Both the position numbers and the translations under genes were made by a program. From Streptomyces seoulensis (GTDB taxonomy: Bacteria > Actinomycetota > Actinomycetes > Streptomycetales > Streptomycetaceae), in NCBI GenBank assembly GCA_013364255.1, contig CP054936.1, positions 372,001 to 436,000 of the forward strand: a stretch of DNA of 64,000 nt. The letters are read 5' to 3'. Numbering within the stretch: the first letter of the stretch is position 1; each line of letters opens with the position of its first letter. This document shows positions 35,992 to 44,631 of the stretch, one piece after another. The notes under the pieces were generated by a model, which saw only the letters and a list, made by a program, of their open reading frames with translations, was not told the origin of the DNA and searched no databases.

Positions 35992-36855
35992 TCAGCCCGC
36001 GCCCCGGAACTCCTGGAACAGCAGCGACAGCGCTTCGATCACCCAGAGAACTGCCGGGACGCCGAAGACGGCCCCCCAGAAACCGGTGACCAGGAAGCCG
36101 GCCAGGGCGAATCCCAGCCAGGCCACGCGGGTCGGTGCGAGCACGCGTGAGGGGTCTTCGGGGTCGTATCGAATCTCGTCCCGGCGTCCTCGCAACGCGG
36201 GACGCGCCGTGACCTTCCGACCGTCGAGCGTGCGGAAGTGGACGAGGTGACTGGAGCCCTCGTTGGCGTGATCGGGTTCGTATCTCGCCCGGACGGTAAC
36301 GCCTCGCCGCCACATCACCCACCGTGTGTCCAGGTCGGCCATGCCGATCCACATGCGCAGCAGGACGACACTGGCCGGCAACAACAGCCAGGCCATGAGG
36401 CCCACAGACCGGTCCACCGGAAGCCCTACGGCCAGGGGAAGTCCCAGGACCACGTACCCGAGAGCGCGCCGCCACCACGGGCTGCCGTGCCGTAGCCGGT
36501 CACGAAGGTGGGCCAGTGCGCGCACTGGCCATACCGGCGCCGACTGTCGCCGCACCGGCCGTCGGACATCCGCCGGGTCCGAGTCACCGATGATCGCTTC
36601 GATCTCGGCGCCGAGCGCGGCGACCATCACTTCGTTGCGGTGTCGGACTCTCATCGCCTCGTCGGCCTGCGCGTCCTCGAAGAGGACCACCTCCAGCGAC
36701 TTCCCCTCGACCGCCACTCGGCGGATCCGCGCCCCCGGGACAGTGACGGTCCCGCGTCCCCGCCTCCAGTGCAGCACGCCTCGCTCCACCCACACCCGAG
36801 TACGGCCACGAACAAGGACAACTCCTGCCGCAGAGCCTCTGCTTGATCCCCCCAT
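35992..36855 (-). CDS. DUF3592-like membrane protein
   Basis: The 287-residue protein has a soluble N-terminal half (about 125 residues), two helices near the middle (LGYVVLGLPLAVGLPV and VGLMAWLLLPASVVLL), a DUF3592-type beta segment (VRARYEPDHANEG...FRTLDGRKVTAR...IRYDPEDPSRV) and a final helical pair. DUF3592 proteins are membrane proteins of unknown role. ATG 36855 gives a sensible start after the Arg/His-rich region, which is a shadow of the neighbouring gene; no good ribosome site is present, so leaderless translation is possible. Confidence 0.7.
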   Translation of the reverse strand: MGGSSRGSAAGVVLVRGRTRVWVERGVLHWRRGRGTVTVPGARIRRVAVEGKSLEVVLFEDAQADEAMRVRHRNEVMVAALGAEIEAIIGDSDPADVRRPVRRQSAPVWPVRALAHLRDRLRHGSPWWRRALGYVVLGLPLAVGLPVDRSVGLMAWLLLPASVVLLRMWIGMADLDTRWVMWRRGVTVRARYEPDHANEGSSHLVHFRTLDGRKVTARPALRGRRDEIRYDPEDPSRVLAPTRVAWLGFALAGFLVTGFWGAVFGVPAVLWVIEALSLLFQEFRGAG

Positions 36856-36929
36856 GGCGGCAAAGACTAAACGTGTTGGCCTTGTTCGGGGATGCGCATG
36901 GCAGACTCCGCTTCGGTGCGGGGCAGTTC

Positions 36930-37508
36930 TCAGCGGGTCCGGTCGATGAGCGCGTGGAGGAGTGTGTAGGGCCCGGTGTCGTGTCCGTCGATGCGGGTGT
37001 TGTCGTCGGGGGAGGTGGTGTCGGCCCACTCGCGGACGAGGTGCGCGTGCTGCCGGTCGGGCGTCAGGTGGACGTGGGTGGCGAGGAGGCCGGGTCGCGG
37101 TGTGAGGGCGGCATCGATGTCGTGCGCGGCCAGAGGGGTCACGGTGAACACCTCGGCGAGACGGTCCGGGTCATGGATGACGCTGCGCACGAGGCGGGTG
37201 CGGTGGAGGCCGGGGCGCTGGATGGCGGGGACGAGGGTGTCCACGCGGCTGACCACATCGTCGCGGTGGGCTCGCGCCCAGGTCAGATGGGCGTCGTCGC
37301 TGGTCCACTGTGCGTAGAAGAGCAGGCCGGTGCCGTCCAGGGACAGAAGGATGTGCTGGGACAGGCGGCCGGGAGGTGACGGAGCGGCGGCCCATTCCTC
37401 GCTCACCGCTGCCGCGGCGGCGCGTGAGCGTGCGGCGGTTCCGGTGAGCCACCGGCTCAGCAGGGCGGTGCCGGCCGCGGGCTGGAGGAGATCCGTGAAG
37501 CGGGTCAT
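36930..37508 (-). CDS. Putative antibiotic-biosynthesis-monooxygenase-like (dimeric alpha/beta barrel) protein
   Basis: The 192-residue protein has features of the ABM/dimeric ferredoxin-like barrel: QHILLSLDGTGLLFYAQWTS followed by WARAHRDDVVSRVDTLVPAI and HRTRLVRSVIH, with a second similar half (LLATHVHLTPDRQHAHLVREWADT). Such proteins include small quinone-forming monooxygenases and heme-degrading enzymes. It diverges from a MarR regulator across a 119-bp region with three related direct repeats, so it is very likely the MarR target and may respond to phenolic or quinone-like compounds. The assignment rests on pattern only. Confidence 0.6.
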   Translation of the reverse strand: MTRFTDLLQPAAGTALLSRWLTGTAARSRAAAAAVSEEWAAAPSPPGRLSQHILLSLDGTGLLFYAQWTSDDAHLTWARAHRDDVVSRVDTLVPAIQRPGLHRTRLVRSVIHDPDRLAEVFTVTPLAAHDIDAALTPRPGLLATHVHLTPDRQHAHLVREWADTTSPDDNTRIDGHDTGPYTLLHALIDRTR

Positions 37509-37553
37509 GGGCTGAGGCTCCGATCGTCGGGTCTTTCAGACGGAGACGAAGTA

Positions 37554-37628
37554 GTTAGGAGCCATACAATATGGAGGCGTATCAATGACGTCAACATGAT
37601 TAGGGGCCGTACTGTTAGGCTCCATACA
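37554..37628. promoter_or_regulatory. Triple direct-repeat operator for the MarR/ABM divergent pair
   Basis: GTTAGGAGCCATACA (37554), ATTAGGGGCCGTACT (37599) and GTTAGGCTCCATACA (37614) share the pattern NTTAGGnnCCnTAC. Repeats 1 and 3 match at 13 of 15 positions. The first covers a TACAAT -10-like hexamer (37565-37570) and the last abuts the MarR ATG, so occupancy would block both genes. Confidence 0.6.
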
Positions 37629-38059
37629 TGACACGTGAGGTGGAACAGCTGGAACAGGCGGTCGCGGATCTCTTCGCCGCCTTCCGGCGCAAGCGCGGCC
37701 GTGAGCAGGCGAGTGGCGACGGCCTGTCCGGAACCCAGTTGCGCGCGCTGGACGGTCTGGCCGACGCGGGCCAGGCCACCGCACGCCGGCTCGCCGAGTA
37801 CGCCGACGTGACCCCGGCCACCATGACGGGGCTGCTGGACACCCTGGAAGCCAAGGGACTGATCCGGCGCGACCGCAGCCCCGTCGACCGCCGCGCGATC
37901 CAGGTCGTCCTGACCGACCGCGGACGCGAGTTGACCGAGGAGGCCAGGGAGCGGTGGCGGAAGCGGTGGCAGCAGGCGATGGCTGACGTCCCGCCCGAAG
38001 AACTGCAGGCCGCGATCCGGGTCCTCGGCAAGGCCGCCGGCATCTACGACCGGATGTAG
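37628..38059 (+). CDS. MarR-family transcriptional regulator
   Basis: The 143-residue protein shows the MarR winged helix: GLSGTQLRALDGLADAGQAT, RRLAEYADVTPATMTGLLDTL and EAKGLIRRDRSPVDRRAIQV with the conserved DRR wing, then LTDRGREL. There is no Shine-Dalgarno sequence before ATG 37628; the operator sequence runs straight into the start codon, which suggests a leaderless or nearly leaderless transcript. It likely represses itself and the divergent ABM-like gene until an aromatic or oxidising ligand binds. Confidence 0.92.
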   Translation: MTREVEQLEQAVADLFAAFRRKRGREQASGDGLSGTQLRALDGLADAGQATARRLAEYADVTPATMTGLLDTLEAKGLIRRDRSPVDRRAIQVVLTDRGRELTEEARERWRKRWQQAMADVPPEELQAAIRVLGKAAGIYDRM

Positions 38060-38337
38060 CACCGGCGCACCCGGCGACGCCGGGGGCGCACGTCGAGACG
38101 CGTGGCCGCGCCGTATCGGGCGCGGCGAACTCGGGGCCTCACGGGGCCGCCGGGAGGCCGACGGCGCTACCGCCCGGGGCCGCGCTTACGGCGACGCCGC
38201 GCTCGCCGTACTGAAGGGCGGTGCGGCGGCCCGCTGACACCGGCCGGCCGAGCGGTCCGGTCCGGATGGCCCGCCCGGGAGTTGAGCTTCGACTCGGGCA
38301 GGAGGTGCCGGCGTCGCGCCGTTCGTGCCATCCGGTC

Positions 38338-38556
38338 TCAGCCGGCGGGGTGGGCGGGGCGGCGGCCTCGACGCCTGCGCAGCGCTGCGGGGGCGGCCGT
38401 CTCCTCTTCCCAGTCCGCGTCGATGTCCACGTCGAGGTCCGCGGCCATGTCGCCGCGATAAGCGGGTGCCAGGAACAGGTTCTGCCACTGCGGCGCGGCT
38501 GTCACCGGCGGTCGTCCGACCGTCTCCACACGCCGTTCCGTCTGAACTTCACGCAT
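38338..38556 (-). CDS. Possible small acidic protein or peptide precursor
   Basis: The 72-residue frame has Streptomyces-like codon use. It has a neutral start (MREVQTERRVETVGRPPV), an aromatic centre (QWQNLFLAPAYRG), an acidic run (DMAADLDVDIDADWEEE) and a very basic tail. A GAAGG site lies eight bases before ATG 38556. No family is recognised. The acidic stretch vaguely recalls RiPP leader peptides but no modifying enzyme is next to it. It could equally be non-coding. Confidence 0.35.
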   Translation of the reverse strand: MREVQTERRVETVGRPPVTAAPQWQNLFLAPAYRGDMAADLDVDIDADWEEETAAPAALRRRRGRRPAHPAG

Positions 38557-38878
38557 CCGCATACCTTCACTCACTCCACCGACAGAGAAACAGCCCCCGC
38601 ACGACAGCGGCAGGGCCGGCCGTGAAGCAGCCTTACATTCGATGTCCCGTGCGAAGGCGATCAAACAGTCCTTCAGCAGCAGAGGTTACTCCCGGACGTC
38701 CGTGTCGCCCGCATCGGACCACCGCGCCGCGGGAACGCGGCGCACCCGTGGCCGGCAGGCACTGGCATGACAGGCGTCCGGCTGGTGTGCGACCGGAGCG
38801 GCGGATGACCGGTGAAACCGCCGTGCCGGGGCATCCGGTGTTCGACCGGAGGGGACGGAAGAAGGCAGGTGGCGGCGG
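38557..38878. other. Intergenic region before the metallopeptidase
   Basis: This 322-bp stretch between the small leftward frame and the rightward metallopeptidase shows no supported gene. It should contain the metallopeptidase promoter. I see no clear dyad. Confidence 0.5.
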
Positions 38879-39757
38879 ATGGACTTCGACGACGACGCGG
38901 AGCTGGACAGCTCACAGGTGGACGACCGGCGCGGCATGAGCCGCGGCGGCCTGGCAGTGGGCGGCGGTGCGGTCGGTGTCGTCGGGCTGCTGATCGCGCT
39001 GTTCTTCGGCATCGACGTGACCGGCGGCGGTGACGGCGGCAGCCCGGCGGGTCCCGCGGCGTCCGGCTCGCAGGACGTGCGCGGCGACTGTCGCTCGGGC
39101 GCGGACGCCGACGCGCGTACGGACTGCCGGGTCGTCGGCGTCGTCAACAGCGTGCAGGAGTACTGGACGTCCGAGTTCAAGGCCGAGAACCGCACGTACC
39201 AGCCCGCGAAGACCGTGCTGTTCACGTCCCGCACCCAGAGCGCGTGCGGGACCGCCGACAGCGACGTAGGGCCGTTCTACTGCCCCGGCGACAAGGAGGT
39301 CTACCTCGACGTCGGCTTCTTCCGTGAGCTCAGCTCCCGCTTCGGCGCGAAGGGCGGCCCCTTCGCGCAGGCGTATGTCGTGGCCCACGAGTACGGGCAC
39401 CACGTCCAGGACCTGCTCGGCACGATGGACAAGGTCGGCGACGACCGCCGGGGCGCGGACAGCGCGTCGGTGAAGCTGGAACTCCAGGCGGACTGCTACG
39501 CGGGTGTGTGGGCCCGTCACGCCGATTCCACGCCCGACGAGAAGACGGGCCGCCCGCTCCTGGACAAGGTGACCCCGGCCGACATCGACGACGCCCTCGA
39601 CGCCGCGGCCGCGGTGGGTGACGACCGGATCCAGCAGGGCTCCCAGGGCCGCGTCGACCCCGACACCTGGACCCATGGGTCGTCGGCGGAACGCAAGCGC
39701 TGGTTCACGACGGGCTACCGCTCGGGCAAGCCGGCGTCCTGCTCGACCTTCGGGTGA
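38879..39757 (+). CDS. Neutral zinc metallopeptidase (YpfJ family), membrane anchored
   Basis: The 292-residue protein has a short cytoplasmic start, one membrane helix ([21 protein letters not shown]) and a large extracytoplasmic domain with the zinc-binding HEYGH motif in [15 protein letters not shown] and the downstream [11 protein letters not shown] that supplies the third ligand. This is the YpfJ/neutral zinc metallopeptidase pattern. Four cysteines in the early part ([22 protein letters not shown]) may form disulfides. The substrate is unknown; it probably acts at the outer membrane face or cell wall. Confidence 0.9.
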   Translation: MDFDDDAELDSSQVDDRRGMSRGGLAVGGGAVGVVGLLIALFFGIDVTGGGDGGSPAGPAASGSQDVRGDCRSGADADARTDCRVVGVVNSVQEYWTSEFKAENRTYQPAKTVLFTSRTQSACGTADSDVGPFYCPGDKEVYLDVGFFRELSSRFGAKGGPFAQAYVVAHEYGHHVQDLLGTMDKVGDDRRGADSASVKLELQADCYAGVWARHADSTPDEKTGRPLLDKVTPADIDDALDAAAAVGDDRIQQGSQGRVDPDTWTHGSSAERKRWFTTGYRSGKPASCSTFG

Positions 39758-39867
39758 CGCCCCGCTCCCCCAGCAGGCGTGCGCCGTTGGAGCAGTTGAT
39801 CCGTGCGTACACGGCGCGCGGGGACCTGGACCGCCTCATCGCCACGTCGCGCGAGGACGCTTCCTGA
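39754..39867 (+). CDS. Possible 37-residue overlapping ORF or gene remnant
   Basis: A GTG overlapping the metallopeptidase stop (GTGA) opens a short frame ending [20 protein letters not shown] with normal Streptomyces codon use. It could be a remnant of a helical-repeat protein or chance. No family is recognised. Confidence 0.2.
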   Translation: MTPRSPSRRAPLEQLIRAYTARGDLDRLIATSREDAS

Positions 39868-40106
39868 ACCGCGCCTCCCGAGGCGGGCCGGGCCGGTTTC
39901 GACGCCCCTGCCCTTGGGGACGTCGCCGAGTTCCCCGGTCCGCGCGTGTCCGGCGACCGGACACGCGCCGTACCGCAGGCCGCCGTGTCGGGGGGCTGTC
40001 GGCGGTCGGCGTGATCTGTCGGTGATATGTCGGTGGGCGGTGCGACGTTGGGCGGGTCGGTGCTCTTCATGAGCACACTGCCGCAGAGCGCAAGGAGCCG
40101 GTCATC
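39868..40106 (+). promoter_or_regulatory. Upstream region of the SDR gene with two candidate sites
   Basis: The region contains an 11-bp near-perfect tandem repeat (GTGATCTGTCG at 40011 and GTGATATGTCG at 40022) and a perfect dyad GTGCTC-N5-GAGCAC (40060-40076), 31 bp before the SDR start. With 39758-39867 it forms the 349-bp gap. The dyad is a plausible operator, but no regulator gene is adjacent. Confidence 0.4.
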
Positions 40107-41057
40107 GTGTCTTCCGTCATCCAGAGCCGACCGTGGGACGTTCACCGGCTGCCGTCCGCCGAGGGCCGCGTCTTCCTGGTCACCGGAGGCAACGCCGGGA
40201 TCGGCTACTTCGTCGCGGAGCAGCTCGCCACCACCGGCGCCGTCGTCGTCCTGGGCAGCCGGGACCGCGCGAAGGCAGGCGCCGCGATGGCCTCGATCCG
40301 CTCGCGCGTCCCCGGCGCACAAGTGCGGCACCTTCCCTTGGACCTCGCCGACCTGGCGTCCCTGAAGAGCGCCGTGGACCGGCTGGACGTCGATCGTCTC
40401 GACGCGGTGGTCCACAACGCGGGCGTCGCGCTCGACGACCCGCCGCGCCGGGAGACCCAGGACGGCCACGAGCTGATGTTCGGCACCAACCACCTCGGCC
40501 ACTTCGCGCTGACCCAGTGGCTGGCCCCGCTGCTGTCGGCGGCCCCGGCGGCCCGCGTCGTGACGGTGGGCAGCTTCGCGGCGCGGTCCGAGCGACTGGA
40601 CCTCGGCGACCTGGAGTCCACCCGGGACTACCGGCCCAAGCGCGCCTACGGCCGCTCGAAGCTGGCGCAGATGTCCTTCGGCTTCGCACTCGACCGCCGT
40701 CTGCGCGCCGCCGACAGCACGGTGCTCAGTGTGGTGGCCCACCCCGGCGGCGCACTGGACTCGCTCACCCCCTCCCGCCCGCCGGTGTGCGTGACCACCC
40801 CCGGCCGGCGGCTGTCGTCCTTGCCCGCCGCGCTCCTGGTGCAGGGCAAGGAGGCCGGAGCCTGGCCCGTCGTCCGTGCCGTGCTCGACGCGCGGGTGCG
40901 GGGAGGACAGCTGTGGGGGCCGCGCGTCTTCGGGCTGCGGGGGATGCCGCGCCGGGAGCCCGTCCCCGCTCACATGGCCGATCCGGTCACCGCCGCGGGC
41001 CTGTGGGCCGCCAGCTGTGCGGCGGCCGGCGCCGAGCCGCACCTCGGCTTCCGGTAG
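40107..41057 (+). CDS. Short-chain dehydrogenase/reductase
   Basis: The 316-residue protein has the SDR cofactor motif TGGNAGIG at residues 26-33, the DLADLASL strand, HNAGVAL (NAG motif), and catalytic Ser/Tyr/Lys in VVTVGSFAA and AYGRSKLAQ. It resembles the retinol-dehydrogenase/WW-oxidoreductase-like subgroup, with the VAHPGGALDSL loop and a C-terminal extension. It is NADP(H) dependent and the substrate is unknown. GTG 40107 follows AAGGAG nine bases upstream. It is convergent with the next gene. Confidence 0.9.
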   Translation: MSSVIQSRPWDVHRLPSAEGRVFLVTGGNAGIGYFVAEQLATTGAVVVLGSRDRAKAGAAMASIRSRVPGAQVRHLPLDLADLASLKSAVDRLDVDRLDAVVHNAGVALDDPPRRETQDGHELMFGTNHLGHFALTQWLAPLLSAAPAARVVTVGSFAARSERLDLGDLESTRDYRPKRAYGRSKLAQMSFGFALDRRLRAADSTVLSVVAHPGGALDSLTPSRPPVCVTTPGRRLSSLPAALLVQGKEAGAWPVVRAVLDARVRGGQLWGPRVFGLRGMPRREPVPAHMADPVTAAGLWAASCAAAGAEPHLGFR

Positions 41058-41143
41058 GCCCCGAGCCGCACTTCGACTCCGGTTACGGACGGGGCGAGCG
41101 GCAGGGCGGCCGCGGCCGGCCTTGCCGTGAGTGGCCGGCGACG

Positions 41144-41737
41144 TCATCCTCCGGGCACGGCTGCGGGGCGACGCACCTCCAGAACCACCGCGGTCCCGGC
41201 CACGGTCCGATCCTCGTGCATGGTGATCCGCCGGCCGGGCCGGAGGTGTGTCCAGTCGGAGGGGGTGAGGGGCAGGAGGCGCACCGTGGCCTGCCCACCG
41301 GGCTCCAGCACGGGCGTGTTCTCCACCCAGAGCGCGGCGATGCTGACCGCACGTGCGCCGGTGGGCGAGAGGTGCCCGATGTCCCACATCGGTCGCAGAA
41401 CACCGGCACCGGAGAAGGGTGTCTTACGCCGGCCCTCGCCGGCGGACCGGAGCGTCAGCTGTGCCCGGATCACGCCGTGGCGGATCTCCAAGCACCGCCA
41501 GTGGCACCAGGCCGCACTGCGCTCCATCCGGAGCTGCTCAGCCGCTTCGGCGAGCTTCTCCCACAAATCCAGCGGAATCGAGCGACCGTCCCCGAGGTCC
41601 TCCAGCAGACTCAGGGCGATCTCCCACTCGTCGCGGACGAGGTAGTCCCAGATGTCCGACACCGTGATGGCGTTCTCGGCGGCCGCCTCGTCCGATTCCA
41701 GCAGGGAGGCTGATTCGAGCAGCTCGGGAACGTTCAT
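41144..41737 (-). CDS. Hypothetical protein with EF-Tu-C-like beta-barrel
   Basis: The 197-residue protein has an acidic helical N-terminal half (MNVPELLESASLLESDEAAA..., DIWDYLVRDEWEIALSLLED) and a C-terminal beta region: VLRPMWDIGHLSP, VENTPVLEPGGQATVRLLPL, RPGRRITMHEDRTVAGTAVV. The latter resembles the domain III barrel of EF-Tu, seen in a set of small actinobacterial proteins that some annotate as immunity-like. ATG 41737 has only a weak ribosome site; 41827 is an alternative start. No partner toxin is adjacent. Confidence 0.65.
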   Translation of the reverse strand: MNVPELLESASLLESDEAAAENAITVSDIWDYLVRDEWEIALSLLEDLGDGRSIPLDLWEKLAEAAEQLRMERSAAWCHWRCLEIRHGVIRAQLTLRSAGEGRRKTPFSGAGVLRPMWDIGHLSPTGARAVSIAALWVENTPVLEPGGQATVRLLPLTPSDWTHLRPGRRITMHEDRTVAGTAVVLEVRRPAAVPGG

Positions 41738-41888
41738 GCGCTGATTCTCGATACCGCGCGCAGGCCCGTCCAGCGGGATTCGCTGAGTGGTCGCACCGGC
41801 CTTCGTGGGACCACGCGGCGCGGACATCTCACCCGCGCCGGCCCCGCGCCCGCGCGTCCCCCGCTGGGGGGATGCGCGGGCGCGGCGG

Positions 41889-43226
41889 TCAGCAGTCGTG
41901 CCAGAGCCGGGTCATGACCCGTACGCCGAAGCGCAGTCCCTCCAGCGGCACCCGCTCGTCCACGCCGTGGAACAGGCGGCCGTAGTCGAGGTCGTGGGGC
42001 AGTTTGAGGCCCTTGAAGCCGAAGCAGCGGATGTCCAGCTTGGTGAACGCCTTGGCGTCGGTGCCGCCGGGGTTGCAGTACGGCACGGGGTGGCCGTCGG
42101 GGTCCTCGGCGCGTACGGCGTCGCACATGGCGTCCACGAGCGGGCCGTCGAAGGACGTCTCCATCGCGATGTCGTGGTTGACCCACGCGCGGGAGACCGA
42201 GGGCAGCAGCAGCGCGTCGACGGTGTCGATCAGCTCCTGCTCGTGGCCCGGCAGGAAGCGGCCGTCGACGCGTGCGGTGGCCCGGCCCGGAATCACGTTG
42301 GTCTGGTAACCGGCCGAGAACATGGTCGGGTTGGCCGAGTTGCGCAGCACCACCTGGAGGAAGTCGGCGACATGGCCGAGTTTGGCCAGCTCCGCCTCCA
42401 GGGTCTCGGCGTCCTCGGCGTCCAGGTCGACGTCGACGCCCTGGAGCCGGGCGGCCTCCTCCAGCACGGCGCGTACCGGGGCGATCAGCCGGACGGGGAA
42501 GGTGTGGCGGCCGATGCGGGTGAGGGACTCGGCGAGGTCGGTGACGGCGTTCTCGCTGTTCGGGGACGAGCCGTGCCCGGCGCGTCCGGTGGCCGTCAGC
42601 TCCATCCAGGCCATGCCGCGCTGGGCGTTCTCGATCGGGTAGAGGCGGCGGGTGTCGTCGAGGGCGTAGCTGAATCCGCCGCCCTCCCCGATCGCCTCGG
42701 TGACCCCGGCGAACAGCTCGGGCCGGTGCTCGACCAGCCAGTGGGCGCCGAACCTGCCGCCCGCCTCCTCGTCGGCGAGGAAGGCGAGGACGATCTCGCG
42801 GGCGGGCCGGGCGCCGGTGCGGGCGAAGTGCCGGGCGGTGGCCAGCATGACGGCCACCGTGTCCTTCATGTCGATGGCGCCGCGGCCCCACAGGTAGCCG
42901 TCGCGTATCTCGCCGGAGAACGGCGGGACCCGCCATTCGGCGGCGTCGGCGGGTACGACGTCCAGGTGGCCGTGGACGAGGAGGGCGCCGCGGGCCGGGT
43001 CGGCGCCGGGGATGCGGGCGATGACGTTGGCGCGGCCCGGGGCGCTCTCCACCAGTTCGGAGGCGATGCCCGCCTCGGCGAGCCGGGCCACGACCCAGTC
43101 GGCGCAGGCCCGTTCGTCGCTGGTCGGGTTGGAGGTGTCGAAGCGGATCAGCTCCGCGCACAGCTCGACGACTTCCCTCTGCGCCTCCTCGGAGGCCGGG
43201 ACGAGGGCGGGGGCGGTGCTGGTCAT
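41889..43226 (-). CDS. M20 family metallopeptidase
   Basis: The 445-residue protein carries the M20 dizinc signatures: LLVHGHLDVVPADAAEW (His and Asp ligand), AIDMKDTVAVML with bridging Asp, and FLADEEAGG with catalytic Glu-Glu. The dimerisation domain follows and NPGGTDAKAF sits near the end. Members include carboxypeptidases, aminoacylases and dipeptidases (ArgE/DapE/CPG2 family). The ATG overlaps the permease stop (ATGA), so it is the third gene of a leftward coupled operon DUF1177-permease-M20. A TAGGAG site lies five bases upstream. It probably hydrolyses an imported peptide or N-acyl compound. Confidence 0.93.
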   Translation of the reverse strand: MTSTAPALVPASEEAQREVVELCAELIRFDTSNPTSDERACADWVVARLAEAGIASELVESAPGRANVIARIPGADPARGALLVHGHLDVVPADAAEWRVPPFSGEIRDGYLWGRGAIDMKDTVAVMLATARHFARTGARPAREIVLAFLADEEAGGRFGAHWLVEHRPELFAGVTEAIGEGGGFSYALDDTRRLYPIENAQRGMAWMELTATGRAGHGSSPNSENAVTDLAESLTRIGRHTFPVRLIAPVRAVLEEAARLQGVDVDLDAEDAETLEAELAKLGHVADFLQVVLRNSANPTMFSAGYQTNVIPGRATARVDGRFLPGHEQELIDTVDALLLPSVSRAWVNHDIAMETSFDGPLVDAMCDAVRAEDPDGHPVPYCNPGGTDAKAFTKLDIRCFGFKGLKLPHDLDYGRLFHGVDERVPLEGLRFGVRVMTRLWHDC

Positions 43227-44629
43227 GGTGCTCCTACGGGGGCCGTGCCGGAGGCGGCCGGGGTCGTGGTGCCGGCGATGCCGGGGTGGTCCTCGACGGT
43301 GGTGGTGCCGTACGGCCTGATCCAGCCGGCGAGGCCGAGGACGGCGTAGAGGACGAAGGCGGTGAGCAGGGAGTTCAGGGCGGGGATGCCGCCGTCGTAG
43401 AACTTGCCGACGCAGAACGCGGCGGCCCAGATGACCAGGGACATCGGGACCCAGGTCGGTGAGGTGGCGGGCAGGGCGCCGGCGTCGCGGGTGGCGTCGA
43501 GCGGGGCGCGCATGCGGCGGACGACCCAGTACTCGGCGACGATGATGCCGCCCACCGGCGGGATGGCGACGCCGAGCACGGACAGGAAGTCGGTGAAGTG
43601 GGTCATGATGCCGACGGCGGACAGCACGGTGCCGGCGATGCCGAGGACGATGGTGACCGCGCCGCGGTGCAGGCGCTTGGCGAAGACGACCTGGAAGAAG
43701 TTGACGACGCCGAGCGAGGAGCCGTACAGGTTCCAGTCGTTGATCTTCGCCGTGGACATCAGGACGACGAGCACGCCGAAGACGCCGGAGGTGGAGAGCA
43801 CGATCTGGGAGACCTGGCCGTTGCCGACCATGTGCCCGAGCAGGACGCCGGTCAGGCCGACGATGTACTCCGACAGGATCATCGACGAGGCGCTCTGCAG
43901 GAAGACGTGGCTGCCCTTGCGGTTGTAGCGGGTCATCTCCGGGGAGACGATGGCGCCGGTCATGTAGCCGCCCGCGATGGCGGTGGCGGCGACGGAGAGC
44001 GGGATCGCCTGGCCGGGGGCCGGGGAGTGGATCAGCTCGGACAGCGAGTGCTCGCTCAGGGCGTCGGTGACCGACCAGGCCACCATCGCGAAGAACAGCG
44101 GGGTGACGATCTTGGCGAAGACGGCCATGTAGCGGAAGCCGAAGATGACCAGGACGGTGATGGCGGCGCCCGCGACCACGCACCACAGCCAGGACGGCCC
44201 GCCGACGAGCGAGGCCACGCTGTCGCCGAAGATCGTGTTCTGGACGCCGAACCAGCCGACGAGGCTGATCGAGATGACGAGGCTGACCAGGGCCGAGCCG
44301 TTGCGGCCGAAGCCGGCCCAGCGGGTCAGCAGCGGGGTCGCCAGTCCCTCGCGCATGCCGGCCAGGCCGATCGCGAAGATCACCACTTCCAGGATCACCG
44401 CGCCGAGGGTGAAGGCCCAGAACGCGCCGGCGAAGGACATGCCGACGCCGATGGTGGCGCCGAGGGTGAACTGCGAGATGGAGCCCGACTGGGCCAGCCA
44501 CTGGAGCAGCATGGTCCAGAAGCCGAGGCGCTTGTCGCGCGGGACGCGGGAGAGGGCGTAGTCGTCGCTGCCGACGGTTCTGGCGCCGCCCGGCTCCGAG
44601 GGCGCGGCCGTGTTCTCGTGTGTGGCCAT
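43223..44629 (-). CDS. Cytosine/purine/uracil permease-family (NCS1-like) transporter
   Basis: The 468-residue protein has about twelve membrane helices and the codB-like N-terminus: YALSRVPRDKRLGFWTMLLQW, FTLGATIGVGMSFAGAFWAF, then VGWFGVQNTIFG. Residues 220-270 include AIAGGYMTGAIVSPEMTRY, typical of the cytosine permease family. ATG 44629 follows GGGAG and lies two bases beyond the DUF1177 stop, so the operon is tight. Given the M20 peptidase and DUF1177 neighbours, the substrate may be a hydrolysable cyclic amide or peptide-like nitrogen source and not cytosine itself; this is inference. Confidence 0.9.
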   Translation of the reverse strand: MATHENTAAPSEPGGARTVGSDDYALSRVPRDKRLGFWTMLLQWLAQSGSISQFTLGATIGVGMSFAGAFWAFTLGAVILEVVIFAIGLAGMREGLATPLLTRWAGFGRNGSALVSLVISISLVGWFGVQNTIFGDSVASLVGGPSWLWCVVAGAAITVLVIFGFRYMAVFAKIVTPLFFAMVAWSVTDALSEHSLSELIHSPAPGQAIPLSVAATAIAGGYMTGAIVSPEMTRYNRKGSHVFLQSASSMILSEYIVGLTGVLLGHMVGNGQVSQIVLSTSGVFGVLVVLMSTAKINDWNLYGSSLGVVNFFQVVFAKRLHRGAVTIVLGIAGTVLSAVGIMTHFTDFLSVLGVAIPPVGGIIVAEYWVVRRMRAPLDATRDAGALPATSPTWVPMSLVIWAAAFCVGKFYDGGIPALNSLLTAFVLYAVLGLAGWIRPYGTTTVEDHPGIAGTTTPAASGTAPVGAP

Positions 44630-44631
44630 GA

